DNA from: Priestia abyssalis
GTDB lineage: Bacteria > Bacillota > Bacilli > Bacillales > Bacillaceae_H
NCBI RefSeq assembly: GCF_002019595.1
Contig: NZ_KV917369.1
Location: 2,868,624-2,932,623, forward strand
Direction: 5' to 3'
DNA length: 64,000 nucleotides
Position numbers and translations under genes: made by a program. Below are positions 1-9,981 of this stretch, piece by piece (the first letter of the stretch is position 1; every line of letters begins with the position of its first letter). Under the pieces are notes generated by a model. That model was not told the origin of the DNA and made no database searches. It saw only the letters and a list, made by a program, of their open reading frames with translations.

Positions 1-2017
1 CTCCCGCGTTTTGCTCATCGACGACTTTCGCCATGCGCTGTAACGTCTCTAATACTTGTTCTTTCGTACAAATTCCGTGGTGAAGCCAATTCGCCATATG
101 CTGGCTCGAGATGCGCAGTGTAGCTCGGTCTTCCATTAGTCCGACATTGTTAATATCCGGCACTTTCGAGCAGCCCACTCCCTGCTCAACCCAGCGGACA
201 ACATAGCCTAATATACCTTGGGCGTTGTTATCTAACTCTTGCTGAATTTCTTCCGGACCCCATTGTGGATTTTGAGCCACTGGGAATTCTAAAATATCAT
301 CTTGGAAATCTTTTGAGTCTTTCATCATTTCATTTTGTACCTTTGTTACATCAATTTGATGATAATGAAGAGCGTGTAATACAGCGGCAGTCGGCGAAGG
401 CACCCACGCCGTATTGGCACCTGTTTTTAGCTGACCGACTTTTTGCTTCAGCATTTCTGCCATCATGTCCGGCATCGCCCACATCCCTTTTCCGATTTGG
501 GCACGGCCCTGAAAGCCGGCGGAAAGACCTGATCTTACGTTCGATTGTTCATAGCCTTGAAGCCATTTGGAGGATTTGATATCATTTTTTCGAATCATCG
601 GTCCGGCTTCCATTGATGTATGCATTTCGTCGCCTGTTCGGTCAAGGAATCCCGTATTGATGAAGACGACCCGATCTTTCACCTGGCGAATGCAAGCTTT
701 TAAATTCAATGTCGTGCGGCGCTCCTCGTCCATCACCCCGATTTTAAGAGTATTTCGTCTGAGGCCGAGCATGTCTTCTACTCGATCGAAGAGCTGATTG
801 GCAAAAGCAACTTCTTCTGAGCCGTGCATTTTCGGCTTTACAATGTAAATTGACCCTTTGGATGTATTTTGATAAGAACCGTTTCCTAACAGAGTGTGCT
901 TGGCTATTAAACTCGTAATTACACTATCCAAAATCCCTTCAGGAACTTCCTGTCCGTTTTGATCCAATACCGCACTATTTGTCATCAGATGCCCCACATT
1001 GCGGACAAACATAAGCGACCTTCCTGACAACACCAACTCCTCACCCGTTGGAGACGTATACACGCGGTCAGGGTTAAGCGTCCGTGTCATGGATTTATTA
1101 CCTTTTGTAAAAGCAGCGGATAAATCTCCTTTCATTAAACCGAGCCAGTTGCGATACACGAGCACTTTATCTTCAGCATCGACGGCGGCGACGGAATCCT
1201 CGCAATCCATGATTGTTGTGAGGGCGGCTTCCATGAGAATGTCTTTTACGCCGGCATCATCTGTTTTGCCAATTGGATGAGTACGGTCAATCTGGATTTC
1301 AAAATGCAACCCGTTATTTTTTAACAGGACCGCTGATGGATTTTCAGCTTCTCCCTGATAACCCGCCAGCTTTGACTCCTCTTTCAATCCAGCCGTTTTA
1401 CCGTTGCTGAGGGATACCGATAATTTCCCGTCAATAATCGTATACTGAACGGCGTTTTGGTGGGAGGATTCCGTTAATGGAGCCGCTTGATCCAAAAAGT
1501 CCTTCGCAAAGGAGATCACTTTTTCGCCGCGAACCGGGTTATATGCACCAAGGCGTTCCGCTCCATCTTCTTCACTGATGGCGTCCGTTCCGTAAAGGGC
1601 ATCATAAAGGCTTCCCCATCGGGCGTTGGCCGCATTGATGGCATAGCGGGCATTGTTGACGGGAACGACCAACTGCGGTCCGGCCTGAACCGCGATTTCA
1701 TCGTCCACCCCGTCAGTCGTAATCTGGAAATCTTCTACTTCCGGCTCTAAATAGCCAATCTCCTGTAAAAATGCCTTGTATGTTTCAAAGTCGAAGTTTT
1801 CATTATGTTCTCTGTGCCATTCATTGATTCTGTTTTGAAATTCATCCCGTTTGGCCAATAACGCCTTATTTTGCGGCACAAGGTCTTGTATGAGCGTTTC
1901 GAAATCAGACCAGAACTTTTCTTGGTTTACTCCACTGCCGGGGATCGCTTCTGAATTGATGAATTCATAAAGTTCTGAAGCTACTTGAAGGTTACCTGTT
2001 TTTACATAATCTTTCAT
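1..2017 (-). CDS. glcB: Malate synthase G (partial, 3' end outside window)
   Basis: Condenses glyoxylate with acetyl-CoA to give malate in the cytoplasm. Translating the minus strand from the ATG at 2017 gives an open frame of about 672 codons running off the window edge; the family is about 720-730 residues, so roughly 50 C-terminal residues are missing. The start [19 protein letters not shown] follows an AAGGAGG site. Family-typical segments are visible, including [14 protein letters not shown] and the [17 protein letters not shown] stretch. It lies downstream of the glycolate oxidase genes on the same strand with a 190-bp gap, so it may have its own promoter. It uses the glyoxylate that glycolate oxidase makes. 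Family assignment is firm. Confidence 0.95.
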   Translation of the reverse strand, partial: MKDYVKTGNLQVASELYEFINSEAIPGSGVNQEKFWSDFETLIQDLVPQNKALLAKRDEFQNRINEWHREHNENFDFETYKAFLQEIGYLEPEVEDFQITTDGVDDEIAVQAGPQLVVPVNNARYAINAANARWGSLYDALYGTDAISEEDGAERLGAYNPVRGEKVISFAKDFLDQAAPLTESSHQNAVQYTIIDGKLSVSLSNGKTAGLKEESKLAGYQGEAENPSAVLLKNNGLHFEIQIDRTHPIGKTDDAGVKDILMEAALTTIMDCEDSVAAVDAEDKVLVYRNWLGLMKGDLSAAFTKGNKSMTRTLNPDRVYTSPTGEELVLSGRSLMFVRNVGHLMTNSAVLDQNGQEVPEGILDSVITSLIAKHTLLGNGSYQNTSKGSIYIVKPKMHGSEEVAFANQLFDRVEDMLGLRRNTLKIGVMDEERRTTLNLKACIRQVKDRVVFINTGFLDRTGDEMHTSMEAGPMIRKNDIKSSKWLQGYEQSNVRSGLSAGFQGRAQIGKGMWAMPDMMAEMLKQKVGQLKTGANTAWVPSPTAAVLHALHYHQIDVTKVQNEMMKDSKDFQDDILEFPVAQNPQWGPEEIQQELDNNAQGILGYVVRWVEQGVGCSKVPDINNVGLMEDRATLRISSQHMANWLHHGICTKEQVLETLQRMAKVVDEQNAG

Positions 2018-2208
2018 TTTGTAATTCCTCCTTAAAATGAACATTCTTTCAAAACAGCGCTTTCAAAACAAAGAACAGATGGTGCAGCACTTTCTTACGT
2101 ACAGTTGTTTGTTATTGCGCAACGATGTTTCATAATTGATCTAAAAAAATGATATCATGGTAAGTAATGAATTTCAATAAATTTCAAAATATTTGTAAAT
2201 TTACCGCT

Positions 2209-3675
2209 TCATTTTACTAGTGGCGCTGCTGTTTCTTTCCTTTCTTTTTTAATTTCTACACAACGCCCTGGAGTGGGGAATAGTTTCCCTGCATTCAATA
2301 AATTTTTGGGGTTAAATACTTCACGAATATCCGTCTGGGCAATAATTTCTTCATCATTGAACACGAAGCGCATTTCTTCTCTTTTTTCGATGCCAACCCC
2401 GTGCTCGCCGGTAATCGAGCCGCCTACATCCGCACACGCTTGAAGACAGGCGCTTCCCGCTTCCAGCGCTTTTTCCGTTTCACCCGGTTTTCTCGCATCA
2501 AACAAAACAAGCGGGTGAAGATTGCCGTCTCCGGCATGGAAAATGTTCGCAATTCGCAAGCCGGACTCTTCACTAATTTGGTTAATTCGCTCCAACACTT
2601 CCGGGAGTTTACTTCTTGGAATGACGCCGTCTTGCACTAAATAATCGGGCGAGATGGCCCCCATTGCGCCAAATCCCGTTTTGCGGTTCGCCCACCATCT
2701 TCCCCTTTCTTGTTCATCCCGAGCGACTTTCACTTCACGGACATTTCTATTTTGGCAAACGTCGAGAATTTGTTCGATTTGCTCATCGATTCCAGCGGCA
2801 ATTCCATCTACCTCAATCAGCAGGACCGCTTCGATATCCTGTGGATGCCCCACTGGAAAAGCCGCTGCCTCCACCCCTTCAATCGCAGTTTTATCCATCA
2901 TTTCAAGGGCAGCCGGAACAATGCCTGCCGAAATGATATCTGACACGGCCTGACTTCCATCTGATACCTTATCGAAATAAGCGAGCACCGTCTGTTTCGC
3001 TTCCGGATTTTTTAAAATGCGGACCGTTATTTTCGTAACAATAGCCAATGTGCCCTCCGACCCTGTCAACAGACCGAGCAAATCGTAACCGGGCGCATCC
3101 GGAATCCCGTTTTTCCCTATTTCCATAATTTCTCCATTCGGCAAGACCACTTCAAGACCAAGAATATGATTGGTCGTGACCCCATATTTCAGACAATGCG
3201 CTCCTCCTGCATTTTCGGCGACATTCCCCCCAATTGTACAGCAATACTGGCTTGAAGGATCGGGGGCATAATAATACCCTTTATCGGAAATAGAGTTCGT
3301 CAGCTTCAAGTTCACAAATCCGGGTTCGACTACAGCCCGACGATTCTCCAGGTCTACGCTTAATAGACGTTTCATTCGAACTAAACTGATGATAACCTCA
3401 CCATTTAACGGAATCGCGCCGCCGCTTAAACCCGTTCCCGCTCCGCGGGCAAGGAACGGCAATTCATTATCTGAACAGTATTTGACAAGCTTCGCTACTT
3501 CTTCCGTATCTTTCGGGAACACGACCGCTTTCGGCAAGTGTTGATGAATCGTAAAGCCGTCACAGTCATACGCCACCAAATCTTCCTTATGGTACAGAAT
3601 GGAACGGGGGCCGCTCACAAGCCTCGCCAAATTTTGAATATGCGGATCGTTCGTTTTGAGCCCTTTTATCACCAT
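2209..3675 (-). CDS. glcD: Glycolate oxidase subunit GlcD (FAD-linked)
   Basis: FAD subunit of membrane-associated glycolate oxidase (glycolate to glyoxylate). The 488-residue protein has an N-terminal FAD-binding domain of the vanillyl-alcohol oxidase type (about residues 45-220, with RGAGTGLSGGA) and an FAD-oxidase C-terminal domain containing HAGDGNLHPLV and GSITGEHGVGIEKR. Length is normal for GlcD. Its ATG overlaps the stop of glcF by one base (TAATG), preceded by AAAGGAGG, so the two are translationally coupled. A D-lactate dehydrogenase is the main alternative, but the glcF/glcE/malate synthase context favours glycolate. Confidence 0.92.
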   Translation of the reverse strand: MVIKGLKTNDPHIQNLARLVSGPRSILYHKEDLVAYDCDGFTIHQHLPKAVVFPKDTEEVAKLVKYCSDNELPFLARGAGTGLSGGAIPLNGEVIISLVRMKRLLSVDLENRRAVVEPGFVNLKLTNSISDKGYYYAPDPSSQYCCTIGGNVAENAGGAHCLKYGVTTNHILGLEVVLPNGEIMEIGKNGIPDAPGYDLLGLLTGSEGTLAIVTKITVRILKNPEAKQTVLAYFDKVSDGSQAVSDIISAGIVPAALEMMDKTAIEGVEAAAFPVGHPQDIEAVLLIEVDGIAAGIDEQIEQILDVCQNRNVREVKVARDEQERGRWWANRKTGFGAMGAISPDYLVQDGVIPRSKLPEVLERINQISEESGLRIANIFHAGDGNLHPLVLFDARKPGETEKALEAGSACLQACADVGGSITGEHGVGIEKREEMRFVFNDEEIIAQTDIREVFNPKNLLNAGKLFPTPGRCVEIKKERKETAAPLVK

Positions 3676-5033
3676 TACTCTTCCTCCTTTAAGCGATCCT
3701 CTTTTTGATATGCCCAGTCGAGCAGCTGAATCGTATGGACGATTTTTTGATTTCGGCCGTACTTTTGAACGCCCATTGCCATTTGAAGCATGCAGCCGGG
3801 ATTCCCCATTGAAATCATTTCCACATCTTCAGGAACATTCTCCATTTTGCTTTCAAGTACCGCTCCCGCCATTTCCGGGTTCGTGATATTATATATGCCC
3901 GCGCTTCCGCAGCAACGATCCGAATTCGGCATATGGACCATCTCCACGCCTGGAATATCAAGCAGAATGTCACGCGGCTCCTGGCGCACACCTTGACCAT
4001 GCGCCAAGTGACAAGCATCATGGTACGTAATTCTCGTATTCATTTCGGCTTTCGGCTTTTCATAGCCGGTATCATGAAGATATTTTGAAATGTCCTCTAC
4101 CTTAGCGGAAAACTGTTTCGCCTTCTCATGCCATTCCGGTTCTTCCCGGAACAATTCCGCATATTCCTTCAGCATACAACCGCATCCGGCCGCGTTCACA
4201 ATTATTTTTTCCGCATCTTGGAACGCTTCGATGTTTTGCTTGGCAAGCTTCCTTCCCGTTTCACGGTCACCGGCATGAACATGCAAGGCCCCGCAGCACG
4301 TTTGATTATTGGGGATGACAACATCGTTTCCGTTACGCGTCAACACATTAATCGTCGCTTGATTAATATCACTGAACATGACATCCATGACACAGCCCGT
4401 TAAAAATGCCACTTCATGCTTCGTTTCTTCCTTTGCTTTAATGATGGTTTCGTGTTGATATTTTTTCCGTACCGGCTCTTTCACTTCCGGCATGATCGCT
4501 TCCATCTCCACTAAGTGCTGCGGCATGATATTAATCAATCCCGATTTCCGAACTACCTTTTGCATACCGCTCTTTTGATACATTTTCAATAAACTTCCGA
4601 CGGAATTCAGCCGCTCTTGATGTGGAAACAATCCTTGCAGGAAGAATTTACTGACCATTCCTTTCCATCCTGTTAACGGCATCGCCTGGCGAACTTGGCC
4701 GCGCGCCTCTTCAATTAACCCGCCCACATCGACATCGGCTGGACATGCCGTCGTACATGCACGGCAGTCGAGACACGTAAAGACCGGATCCATAAACTGC
4801 TCGTTCACGTGAAGCTTGCCTTCCGCCACCGATTTAATGAGATAGACCCGCCCGCGGGGAGAATGCTGCTCCTGTCCTGTCAGTTCATACGTCGGACATG
4901 ATTCCAGGCACATGCCGCAATGAACGCAATCGGCCCATTTTGTTTCATCGGGCGCATCACTCCAAAGATAATTGCTCAAGCTAGTCGCTGTACATGCCGG
5001 ATCTTGCTTCAAATCGCTTTCTCTTACAATCAC
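3675..5033 (-). CDS. glcF: Glycolate oxidase iron-sulfur subunit GlcF
   Basis: Electron-transfer subunit of glycolate oxidase. Near the N-terminus are two ferredoxin-like 4Fe-4S motifs, CVHCGMCLESCP and CLDCRACTTACP. The C-terminal half carries two CCG (heterodisulfide-reductase-like) domains, seen as TCCGALHVHAGD and DRCCGSAGIY. Length (452) fits the family. It starts two bases after the glcE stop and ends in a one-base overlap with glcD, so glcE-glcF-glcD form one operon. Electrons probably pass to the quinone pool; that is family knowledge, not visible here. Confidence 0.92.
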   Translation of the reverse strand: MIVRESDLKQDPACTATSLSNYLWSDAPDETKWADCVHCGMCLESCPTYELTGQEQHSPRGRVYLIKSVAEGKLHVNEQFMDPVFTCLDCRACTTACPADVDVGGLIEEARGQVRQAMPLTGWKGMVSKFFLQGLFPHQERLNSVGSLLKMYQKSGMQKVVRKSGLINIMPQHLVEMEAIMPEVKEPVRKKYQHETIIKAKEETKHEVAFLTGCVMDVMFSDINQATINVLTRNGNDVVIPNNQTCCGALHVHAGDRETGRKLAKQNIEAFQDAEKIIVNAAGCGCMLKEYAELFREEPEWHEKAKQFSAKVEDISKYLHDTGYEKPKAEMNTRITYHDACHLAHGQGVRQEPRDILLDIPGVEMVHMPNSDRCCGSAGIYNITNPEMAGAVLESKMENVPEDVEMISMGNPGCMLQMAMGVQKYGRNQKIVHTIQLLDWAYQKEDRLKEEE

Positions 5034-5035
5034 GA

Positions 5036-6355
5036 TCAGATCCCTCCCACGAATCGTTTATGATTCAACACATTGTTCGGGTCCACCTTTTCTTTAATCC
5101 CTTTCAATAGGAAGAGAGACGATGGAGTTTCACCCCACACATTGATTTTTTGACGGAGCGCCAGAGGCAAATGTTTCACAATGACGTAGCCGCCGAGTCG
5201 TGTAACAAAAGCCCTTATTTGAACGATAGCCGATAGGATATCATCACTCGCTCCTTTTAAATGGACCTGGCATAATCCATGCCCTAATCCTCCATGCGCT
5301 TGTGCCGCTATATTATGGGTATCTTGTAAGAGCTCGATTTCTTTCATGACATGAAGAACGTCCAAATTCACAACACCGATTTTTAAAGATGCCTCCGTTT
5401 CTTGACTGATTTTACTTGCCGTACCATTCGGAGAGATTTTATAAAACTCATTCCAAAAGACTTGCGCTTCTTGCCTCGAAAGGATGGTCATCGTTGTATT
5501 GGCAGGCTGGATTCTTTTCACCAATTCCTCTTGATAATGGACAGAACTTTCGACATCCTCAAAACTGATCGCCAATGCGGCACTCTTTTGACCTATGAGT
5601 CTTTCAACGAGCGAGGGACTCAGAAGCTCCAGCGAAACCGGCTCCATTGCCGAGTCTAACAAGGTGACGGCAAATGATCGAACCTCCTCTGTGTTTCCTT
5701 CAGGGAAGGATAAGAGAACGAGACTTTCATATTTTGGCAGCGGACGAAGCTTCACCGTTATTTCCGATATGACCCCGAGAGTTCCCATGGAACCGATAAA
5801 CAGCTTGTTCATATCATAGCCAGCCACATTTTTAACGACTTTCCCGCCAGCCCGAATAATGGTGCCGTCCGGGTACACCATTCTCAACCCGATGACCACG
5901 TCACGGGCAGACCCATACCCAAGGCGTTTTGGCCCGCTTTCATTCGCCGCAATGACCCCGCCGATTGTCGTCTCTTCCGGCCAGGAAGGATCGAGAGAGA
6001 GCTTTTGGTTATGGGAGGCTAAATACTCCTGCAATTCGCGAAACGGAGTACCCGCTTTCACCGTTAAAGTCATGTCCCCGACCGTATGTTCCACAATCCC
6101 TTTATAGTTTGACAGCGATAGTAAAATATCGGCCTGTTCCGTCATGCCGCCAAATCCTCGCTTCGTGCCGCCGCCTTCAATTGATATTCGTTTCCCATTT
6201 CCGTTTGCATAAGTTAAGATAGCGGCGATTTCTTCTTCTGTTGTTGGATATACGATGACTCGGCCGCCGTCTCCAAGCGGATGACTCTCTTCCTCTTTCA
6301 TGTCTGCTTCAGGTAAAACAGCCTTTAACTCTATTAACAGCTCTGCTATGGCCAA
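5036..6355 (-). CDS. glcE: Glycolate oxidase FAD-binding subunit GlcE
   Basis: Second FAD-binding subunit of glycolate oxidase, a GlcD paralog with FAD-binding motif RISIEGGGTKRGFGG. The frame is open upstream to an ATG at 6427, which lacks a good ribosome binding site. A TTG at 6355 sits about six bases after GGAGGG and gives a 439-residue protein starting MAIAELLIELK; I prefer that start. The family is usually 350-430 residues. First structural gene of the operon, directly downstream of the regulator gene. Confidence in the family is high; the start is inferred. Confidence 0.85.
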   Translation of the reverse strand: MAIAELLIELKAVLPEADMKEEESHPLGDGGRVIVYPTTEEEIAAILTYANGNGKRISIEGGGTKRGFGGMTEQADILLSLSNYKGIVEHTVGDMTLTVKAGTPFRELQEYLASHNQKLSLDPSWPEETTIGGVIAANESGPKRLGYGSARDVVIGLRMVYPDGTIIRAGGKVVKNVAGYDMNKLFIGSMGTLGVISEITVKLRPLPKYESLVLLSFPEGNTEEVRSFAVTLLDSAMEPVSLELLSPSLVERLIGQKSAALAISFEDVESSVHYQEELVKRIQPANTTMTILSRQEAQVFWNEFYKISPNGTASKISQETEASLKIGVVNLDVLHVMKEIELLQDTHNIAAQAHGGLGHGLCQVHLKGASDDILSAIVQIRAFVTRLGGYVIVKHLPLALRQKINVWGETPSSLFLLKGIKEKVDPNNVLNHKRFVGGI

Positions 6356-6448
6356 ACAAATCCCTCCGAACGTTTCGTAATAGCAAACATCGTTTCTGGA
6401 ATTTTGCAAAAAATAGGCATTTATCAATCTCTTGATACCACTTTTACC

Positions 6449-7180
6449 TTACGCCCTTGATGATTGCCCCAAAATACTAACCTGCAACATTTCTTCTACA
6501 TAGTTTAAGTGTTCGATCATCGCCTGATTTGCTTTTTGGGGATTTCCTGTTTTGATGGATTCATAGATTTGGTTGTGCTGTTTGATAATCGTTTTTACTG
6601 TGTTTTCATTTTGTTGAATGTATTGATGAAAATTCATCATCGCTTTTTTCGTCGCGGTCGAAATAAACTGCATCAACTGAATCATGATTTGGTTGCCGCC
6701 CGCTTTTACAATGGCCATATGAAATTGATAATCTGCTTCCCATCCGTCAACAGATTGACTAGAAACGTTTTCTTTTATAAGCAGCAAATCCTCATCTGAT
6801 CGATTTAAAGCCGCCATCTCGACGATACCCGTCTCTAATATTTTCCTTACTTGAAACAGTTCACTAATATCTTTTGAGTTTGGAAGCAATAGATGATGTG
6901 GAAACCATTTCGTAGAATCAAATTCACAAACGAAGGTCCCTTCTCCCTGCTTGACCTTTACCATCCCTTTTCCCTTTAATGTCGTGATAGCATCACGGAC
7001 GGCAGAGCGCCCAACATCAAATAACTCACAAAGCTCCCGAACGGAAGGAAGCTTTTCACCCGCTTTGAACATTTCGGTTTCAATCAGCTTTTCGATTTGC
7101 TCGGCAACGGAATCGGATACCTTCTTCGGCGATATTTTCTCTACATTCACACCTTCACCACTTTCCTTTTCAGACATCAC
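6449..7180 (-). CDS. GntR/FadR-family (FCD) transcriptional regulator of the glycolate genes
   Basis: DNA-binding regulator of 243 residues: an N-terminal GntR winged helix (about residues 15-85, with LPSVRELCELFDVGRSAVRDAI) followed by an FCD ligand-binding domain (about 100-230). The family binds small carboxylic acids such as lactate, pyruvate or glycolate. Position directly upstream of glcEFD on the same strand suggests it controls that operon and itself. The start is uncertain: GTG at 7180 and ATG at 7177 lack a clear ribosome site, and GTG at 7150 gives a more typical N-terminus. A GlcC or LutR-like role is inferred from context only. Confidence 0.85.
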   Translation of the reverse strand: MMSEKESGEGVNVEKISPKKVSDSVAEQIEKLIETEMFKAGEKLPSVRELCELFDVGRSAVRDAITTLKGKGMVKVKQGEGTFVCEFDSTKWFPHHLLLPNSKDISELFQVRKILETGIVEMAALNRSDEDLLLIKENVSSQSVDGWEADYQFHMAIVKAGGNQIMIQLMQFISTATKKAMMNFHQYIQQNENTVKTIIKQHNQIYESIKTGNPQKANQAMIEHLNYVEEMLQVSILGQSSRA

Positions 7181-7193
7181 ATATCTGATATGT
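7179..7193. promoter_or_regulatory. Palindrome at the start of the FCD regulator gene (possible operator)
   Basis: ACATATCTGATATGT is a 6-3-6 perfect inverted repeat overlapping the most upstream start codon of the regulator. FCD regulators bind short palindromes of this size, so it is an autoregulatory site candidate. No second copy is convincing elsewhere in the operon. Confidence 0.35.
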
Positions 7194-7565
7194 TATATGT
7201 TTACCATTATTAAAACATTTTTGGTAATTTTTTTCAATTAATTTTTAGAAAATTATAAATTTAATTATTTCTTGTCAATATATTTCTTTTTCTCCCACAA
7301 AAGGCACCAGCCCTCTCACTCATTCCACATTTTGTTTAATCGGTCTTCTCCAGGCAATAACGGATAAGAATGAATTATTCACATCTTCAAATGCCCTGAA
7401 TAAGATGCCATGTAATAGAATTTCATGAGTAACTATCGAAATATATGGAAAATGATTTTCACAAAGAAGAGAGATTAGAAAAGCTTACAACTTGTCATGT
7501 ATGTAAACCTGTTTTTTGTAGTAGGATGGCACTTACCGTATCGTATAGGGGAGGAAAAGATTAAT
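7181..7565. other. AT-rich intergenic region between divergent genes, with a Fur-like box
   Basis: No gene is seen. The segment separates the glycolate regulator (minus) from the coiled-coil gene (plus) and should hold both promoters. At 7447-7461, GGAAAATGATTTTCA matches the 7-1-7 Bacillus Fur/PerR-type consensus TGATAATNATTATCA at 12 of 14 fixed positions, about 105 bases upstream of the coiled-coil gene start. Confidence 0.4.
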
Positions 7566-8150
7566 ATGAAAAAGAAAATTGAATTAGCTCTGCAAAAAGA
7601 TCAAAAGAACGCACCGCGCCTTAGTACAAGAATTCATTATCCTTACTCAAACGCGAACATTGATGAATTGATTCAGGAACAGCTAAGCGAATTGCTCATT
7701 CATAAGGAGGAAGCCGCTAATCAAAAAGGAGAGTTGGAAAATAAATTAAGAGAAATACAAAAGGAATACGCTCGCATGGAGCTTAAACATCAAGAAAAAT
7801 TTGAGATTATCCAGGAGGGATTAGAGCAAACACATGCCTCGATGCACACGGTTAATCAACAATCAGAAGCCAATTATGAAAGCATCAAAAGTCTTCAAGA
7901 AAAACTGGACGGCATGATAAGTGAACTGAACGAAACGAAACATCAATTCACGCTCTCAAAAAATAACTTACAATCCTGCCTTAAAATCTTTCATGATGCA
8001 AACATAAGAATGGATGAAATTGAAAAAAACCTTTCCAAAGTGACGGATTATTTCAATGAACAAAAGAAAGAACAAAGGAAAGAAAAAAAGAAGGAATTAT
8101 CCATACGTAAAACGAACAAAGAAGCTGAACGGAAAGATAAAGAAGTTTAG
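7566..8150 (+). CDS. Coiled-coil protein of unknown function
   Basis: A 194-residue, highly charged, Lys/Glu/Gln-rich protein with no signal peptide or membrane segment. From about residue 35 to 185 it is almost continuous heptad-like coiled coil, and the end is a Lys/Arg/Glu stretch. The ATG at 7566 has GGGGAGGAAAAG upstream and is preferred to the longer open frame from 7497, whose extra N-terminus is hydrophobic and has no ribosome site. Not recognised as a known family. A terminator hairpin follows at about 8238. A Fur-like box lies upstream. It precedes the convergent actin-like locus and could be an accessory structural factor there, but nothing proves this. Confidence 0.7.
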   Translation: MKKKIELALQKDQKNAPRLSTRIHYPYSNANIDELIQEQLSELLIHKEEAANQKGELENKLREIQKEYARMELKHQEKFEIIQEGLEQTHASMHTVNQQSEANYESIKSLQEKLDGMISELNETKHQFTLSKNNLQSCLKIFHDANIRMDEIEKNLSKVTDYFNEQKKEQRKEKKKELSIRKTNKEAERKDKEV

Positions 8151-8237
8151 TAACACTAGATTTCCATCTGCGAAATGGATATAACACGACAGACTATAAA
8201 ATGCTAAACAATGGATGAAAACTGATAAAATGAAAAT

Positions 8238-8290
8238 GGGGTATGGCTCCGTTATTCAAACGTTGCCATGCCCTTTCTCATTGTTTTTAC
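8238..8290 (+). terminator. Hairpin terminator after the coiled-coil gene
   Basis: GGGTATGGC pairs with GCCATGCCC (one G-T pair) across a 17-base loop, followed by a T-rich run ending TTGTTTTT. Confidence 0.6.
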
Positions 8291-8334
8291 TTCCCTATTC
8301 AGGCAGTTCTTCCCCATAACAAAAATCCTCCTCC

Positions 8335-8400
8335 AAACTTGCAATACAAAAGGTGAACCTTCAATCAGGCTCACCTTGAATAAATAATATTTAGCTTTTT
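8335..8400 (-). terminator. Hairpin terminator for the actin-like/partner operon
   Basis: On the minus strand AAGGTGA pairs with TCACCTT around a GCCTGATTGAAGG loop, followed by TTTTG. It lies just downstream of the small partner gene. Confidence 0.5.
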
Positions 8401-8412
8401 TATGTGAAGTCC

Positions 8413-8784
8413 CTATCCTCCGAATGCATCGAGAATATCTTCCACTTCTCTTAAATCCACCGGCTGCGATTTCATGTCACGGTTTTTAGATAGAATGGGT
8501 TGTGGAGAGAAGTTCCTTGGCACATATCCTCGTTCTATCATCTTTTTAATTTCTGACAGTTCCTGCAGAATTTCCTCATTCATCCCTTTTTCTGCTTTCG
8601 GCTTTAAATACTGATTGAGGGCCGAGAAAATAAAATCGACAAGTGTGCCGTTATTCGTATGATATTCGATTTGCTCCTCGACTTTTGGTGATACTGGACG
8701 GGACGCACCCGTTTTCACATCAATGAACTCGTCAGGAACAGTTAGAGCGATTTTATTGATATAATCGGTGTAGGTTTTTGACAT
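8413..8784 (-). CDS. Small protein downstream of the actin-like gene, candidate ParR-type adaptor
   Basis: A 123-residue soluble protein starting MSKTYTDYINKIALTVPDEF. The first 60-70 residues look like a small folded domain; the C-terminal 60 are charged and Pro/Ser-rich with a short terminal helix ending DILDAFGG. It starts six bases after the actin-like gene's stop, so the two are co-transcribed and probably work together. In plasmid ParMRC and Alp systems the gene after the actin encodes the DNA-binding adaptor that links filaments to a centromere. Order and size fit that role, but I see no clear ribbon-helix-helix motif, so adaptor is an inference. Confidence 0.6.
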   Translation of the reverse strand: MSKTYTDYINKIALTVPDEFIDVKTGASRPVSPKVEEQIEYHTNNGTLVDFIFSALNQYLKPKAEKGMNEEILQELSEIKKMIERGYVPRNFSPQPILSKNRDMKSQPVDLREVEDILDAFGG

Positions 8785-8790
8785 AGCCCA

Positions 8791-9981
8791 TCACCCTCTA
8801 GTAGAAACTAAATCGGACACAATCCCGTGCTGCTTCTTCATTTGGTTCATTTTCGCCAAAATCATGAGCCCTAGAACGTTTAGTTTTTCCAAATTTTCAG
8901 GGAACATCAATTCGATCGGACGACCTCTTTCCGTCCATTTCACGGCTGCTTCCTGAATTTGTCTTTGTGCAAGTTTAGCCGCTCCTCCAACCGCAATGTA
9001 TCGAGCTGCACCTTTAATTTCATTTGAACCGCTTCGTACCCGGTCGAAGTGCTCAAGGTATTTCATCGCCATCGATCTTAACTGGGGAATGACATATTTA
9101 CTGATATCTTTTTTGACACCAGCAAACGGTTCGACGTACCATTCAGACGGACCCGCAGCCAATTTTTCCTCCAGCTCCGAACGAGAATCGAATTTATACA
9201 GTTCATTTTTACTAACTTTTTGAATGATATGATCAAGAAATTGGTTGATTCCGAATGGTTCACCCTCTACGGACGCCACAGGCTTATTGTTTTTAATGCC
9301 TACGAAATCAACGGAGTCTCCACCCAAATCACCAATGATTACACCTTTAGCGGAATCTTTCACCAGGGAATCATCTTTAATCCCAAGCGTATCCTGGTCA
9401 CGCGTTAATCCTAAATAGGCGCATGCTCCTTCCGCCCCGACAATCACATCATTGATTTTGAGCTTGACGACCACTTCTTTCGGTTCGGGGATACCGGGTA
9501 CTTTATGCAAAATAACGGTATGTGTTCCGATTAAACGCTGCTTGAATAGTTCTTTTTTCTCCTTATATTGTGTCGTCGGCAGCGAAACCGCCAATTGATC
9601 TAACTCATAACAAAGTTCGGCGTCTTGAGGATTGAACGAGACCGCGTGATAGGCTGCAATACCAAAAAGAAGAATATAGGTGCGATCCTCATCCACTTTT
9701 TGATTATTAAAAGAAGTTAAGCTTACATTCCTTTGCCTTGCGGCCGCCTTCCCCACGTAATAAATCTCCCGCTTATCAACGATTGCCTGACTTTTGACCT
9801 CGACAATTAAATTTTCTTCAAGGACTACATCTTCTTCATCATATGGTTTTTCATAATACTGATCATCAAATAATGCAAGGGCATTGGGCATTTGATATTC
9901 ACTTATAACGCCATTGTCAGAAGCCAGCACTTTATACCAGCTGTTCCCTATATCAACGGCAAGAAAATTACATCTTTCCAT
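8791..9981 (-). CDS. ParM/StbA-family actin-like ATPase
   Basis: Actin-fold ATPase of 396 residues. Visible signatures are phosphate-1 VDIGNSWYK near residue 9, phosphate-2 IGDLGGDSVDF near 215 and the adenosine motif IAVGGAAKLA near 335. The family polymerises to move DNA or other cargo. The ATG at 9981 follows AGGAGGTG; the open frame to 10074 has no better site. It is followed by a small protein gene six bases away, the arrangement of parM-parR. It is not next to replication genes but between a coiled-coil gene and spore-surface genes, so its cargo is unknown. It may be plasmid- or phage-derived, or domesticated for sporulation. Confidence 0.82.
   Translation of the reverse strand: MERCNFLAVDIGNSWYKVLASDNGVISEYQMPNALALFDDQYYEKPYDEEDVVLEENLIVEVKSQAIVDKREIYYVGKAAARQRNVSLTSFNNQKVDEDRTYILLFGIAAYHAVSFNPQDAELCYELDQLAVSLPTTQYKEKKELFKQRLIGTHTVILHKVPGIPEPKEVVVKLKINDVIVGAEGACAYLGLTRDQDTLGIKDDSLVKDSAKGVIIGDLGGDSVDFVGIKNNKPVASVEGEPFGINQFLDHIIQKVSKNELYKFDSRSELEEKLAAGPSEWYVEPFAGVKKDISKYVIPQLRSMAMKYLEHFDRVRSGSNEIKGAARYIAVGGAAKLAQRQIQEAAVKWTERGRPIELMFPENLEKLNVLGLMILAKMNQMKKQHGIVSDLVSTRG

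Noticed and set aside
2149..2158. ATGATATCAT palindrome upstream of malate synthase as a shared operator with the glycolate regulator
   Set aside because: The match to the palindrome at 7179 is only partial and could be chance in AT-rich DNA.
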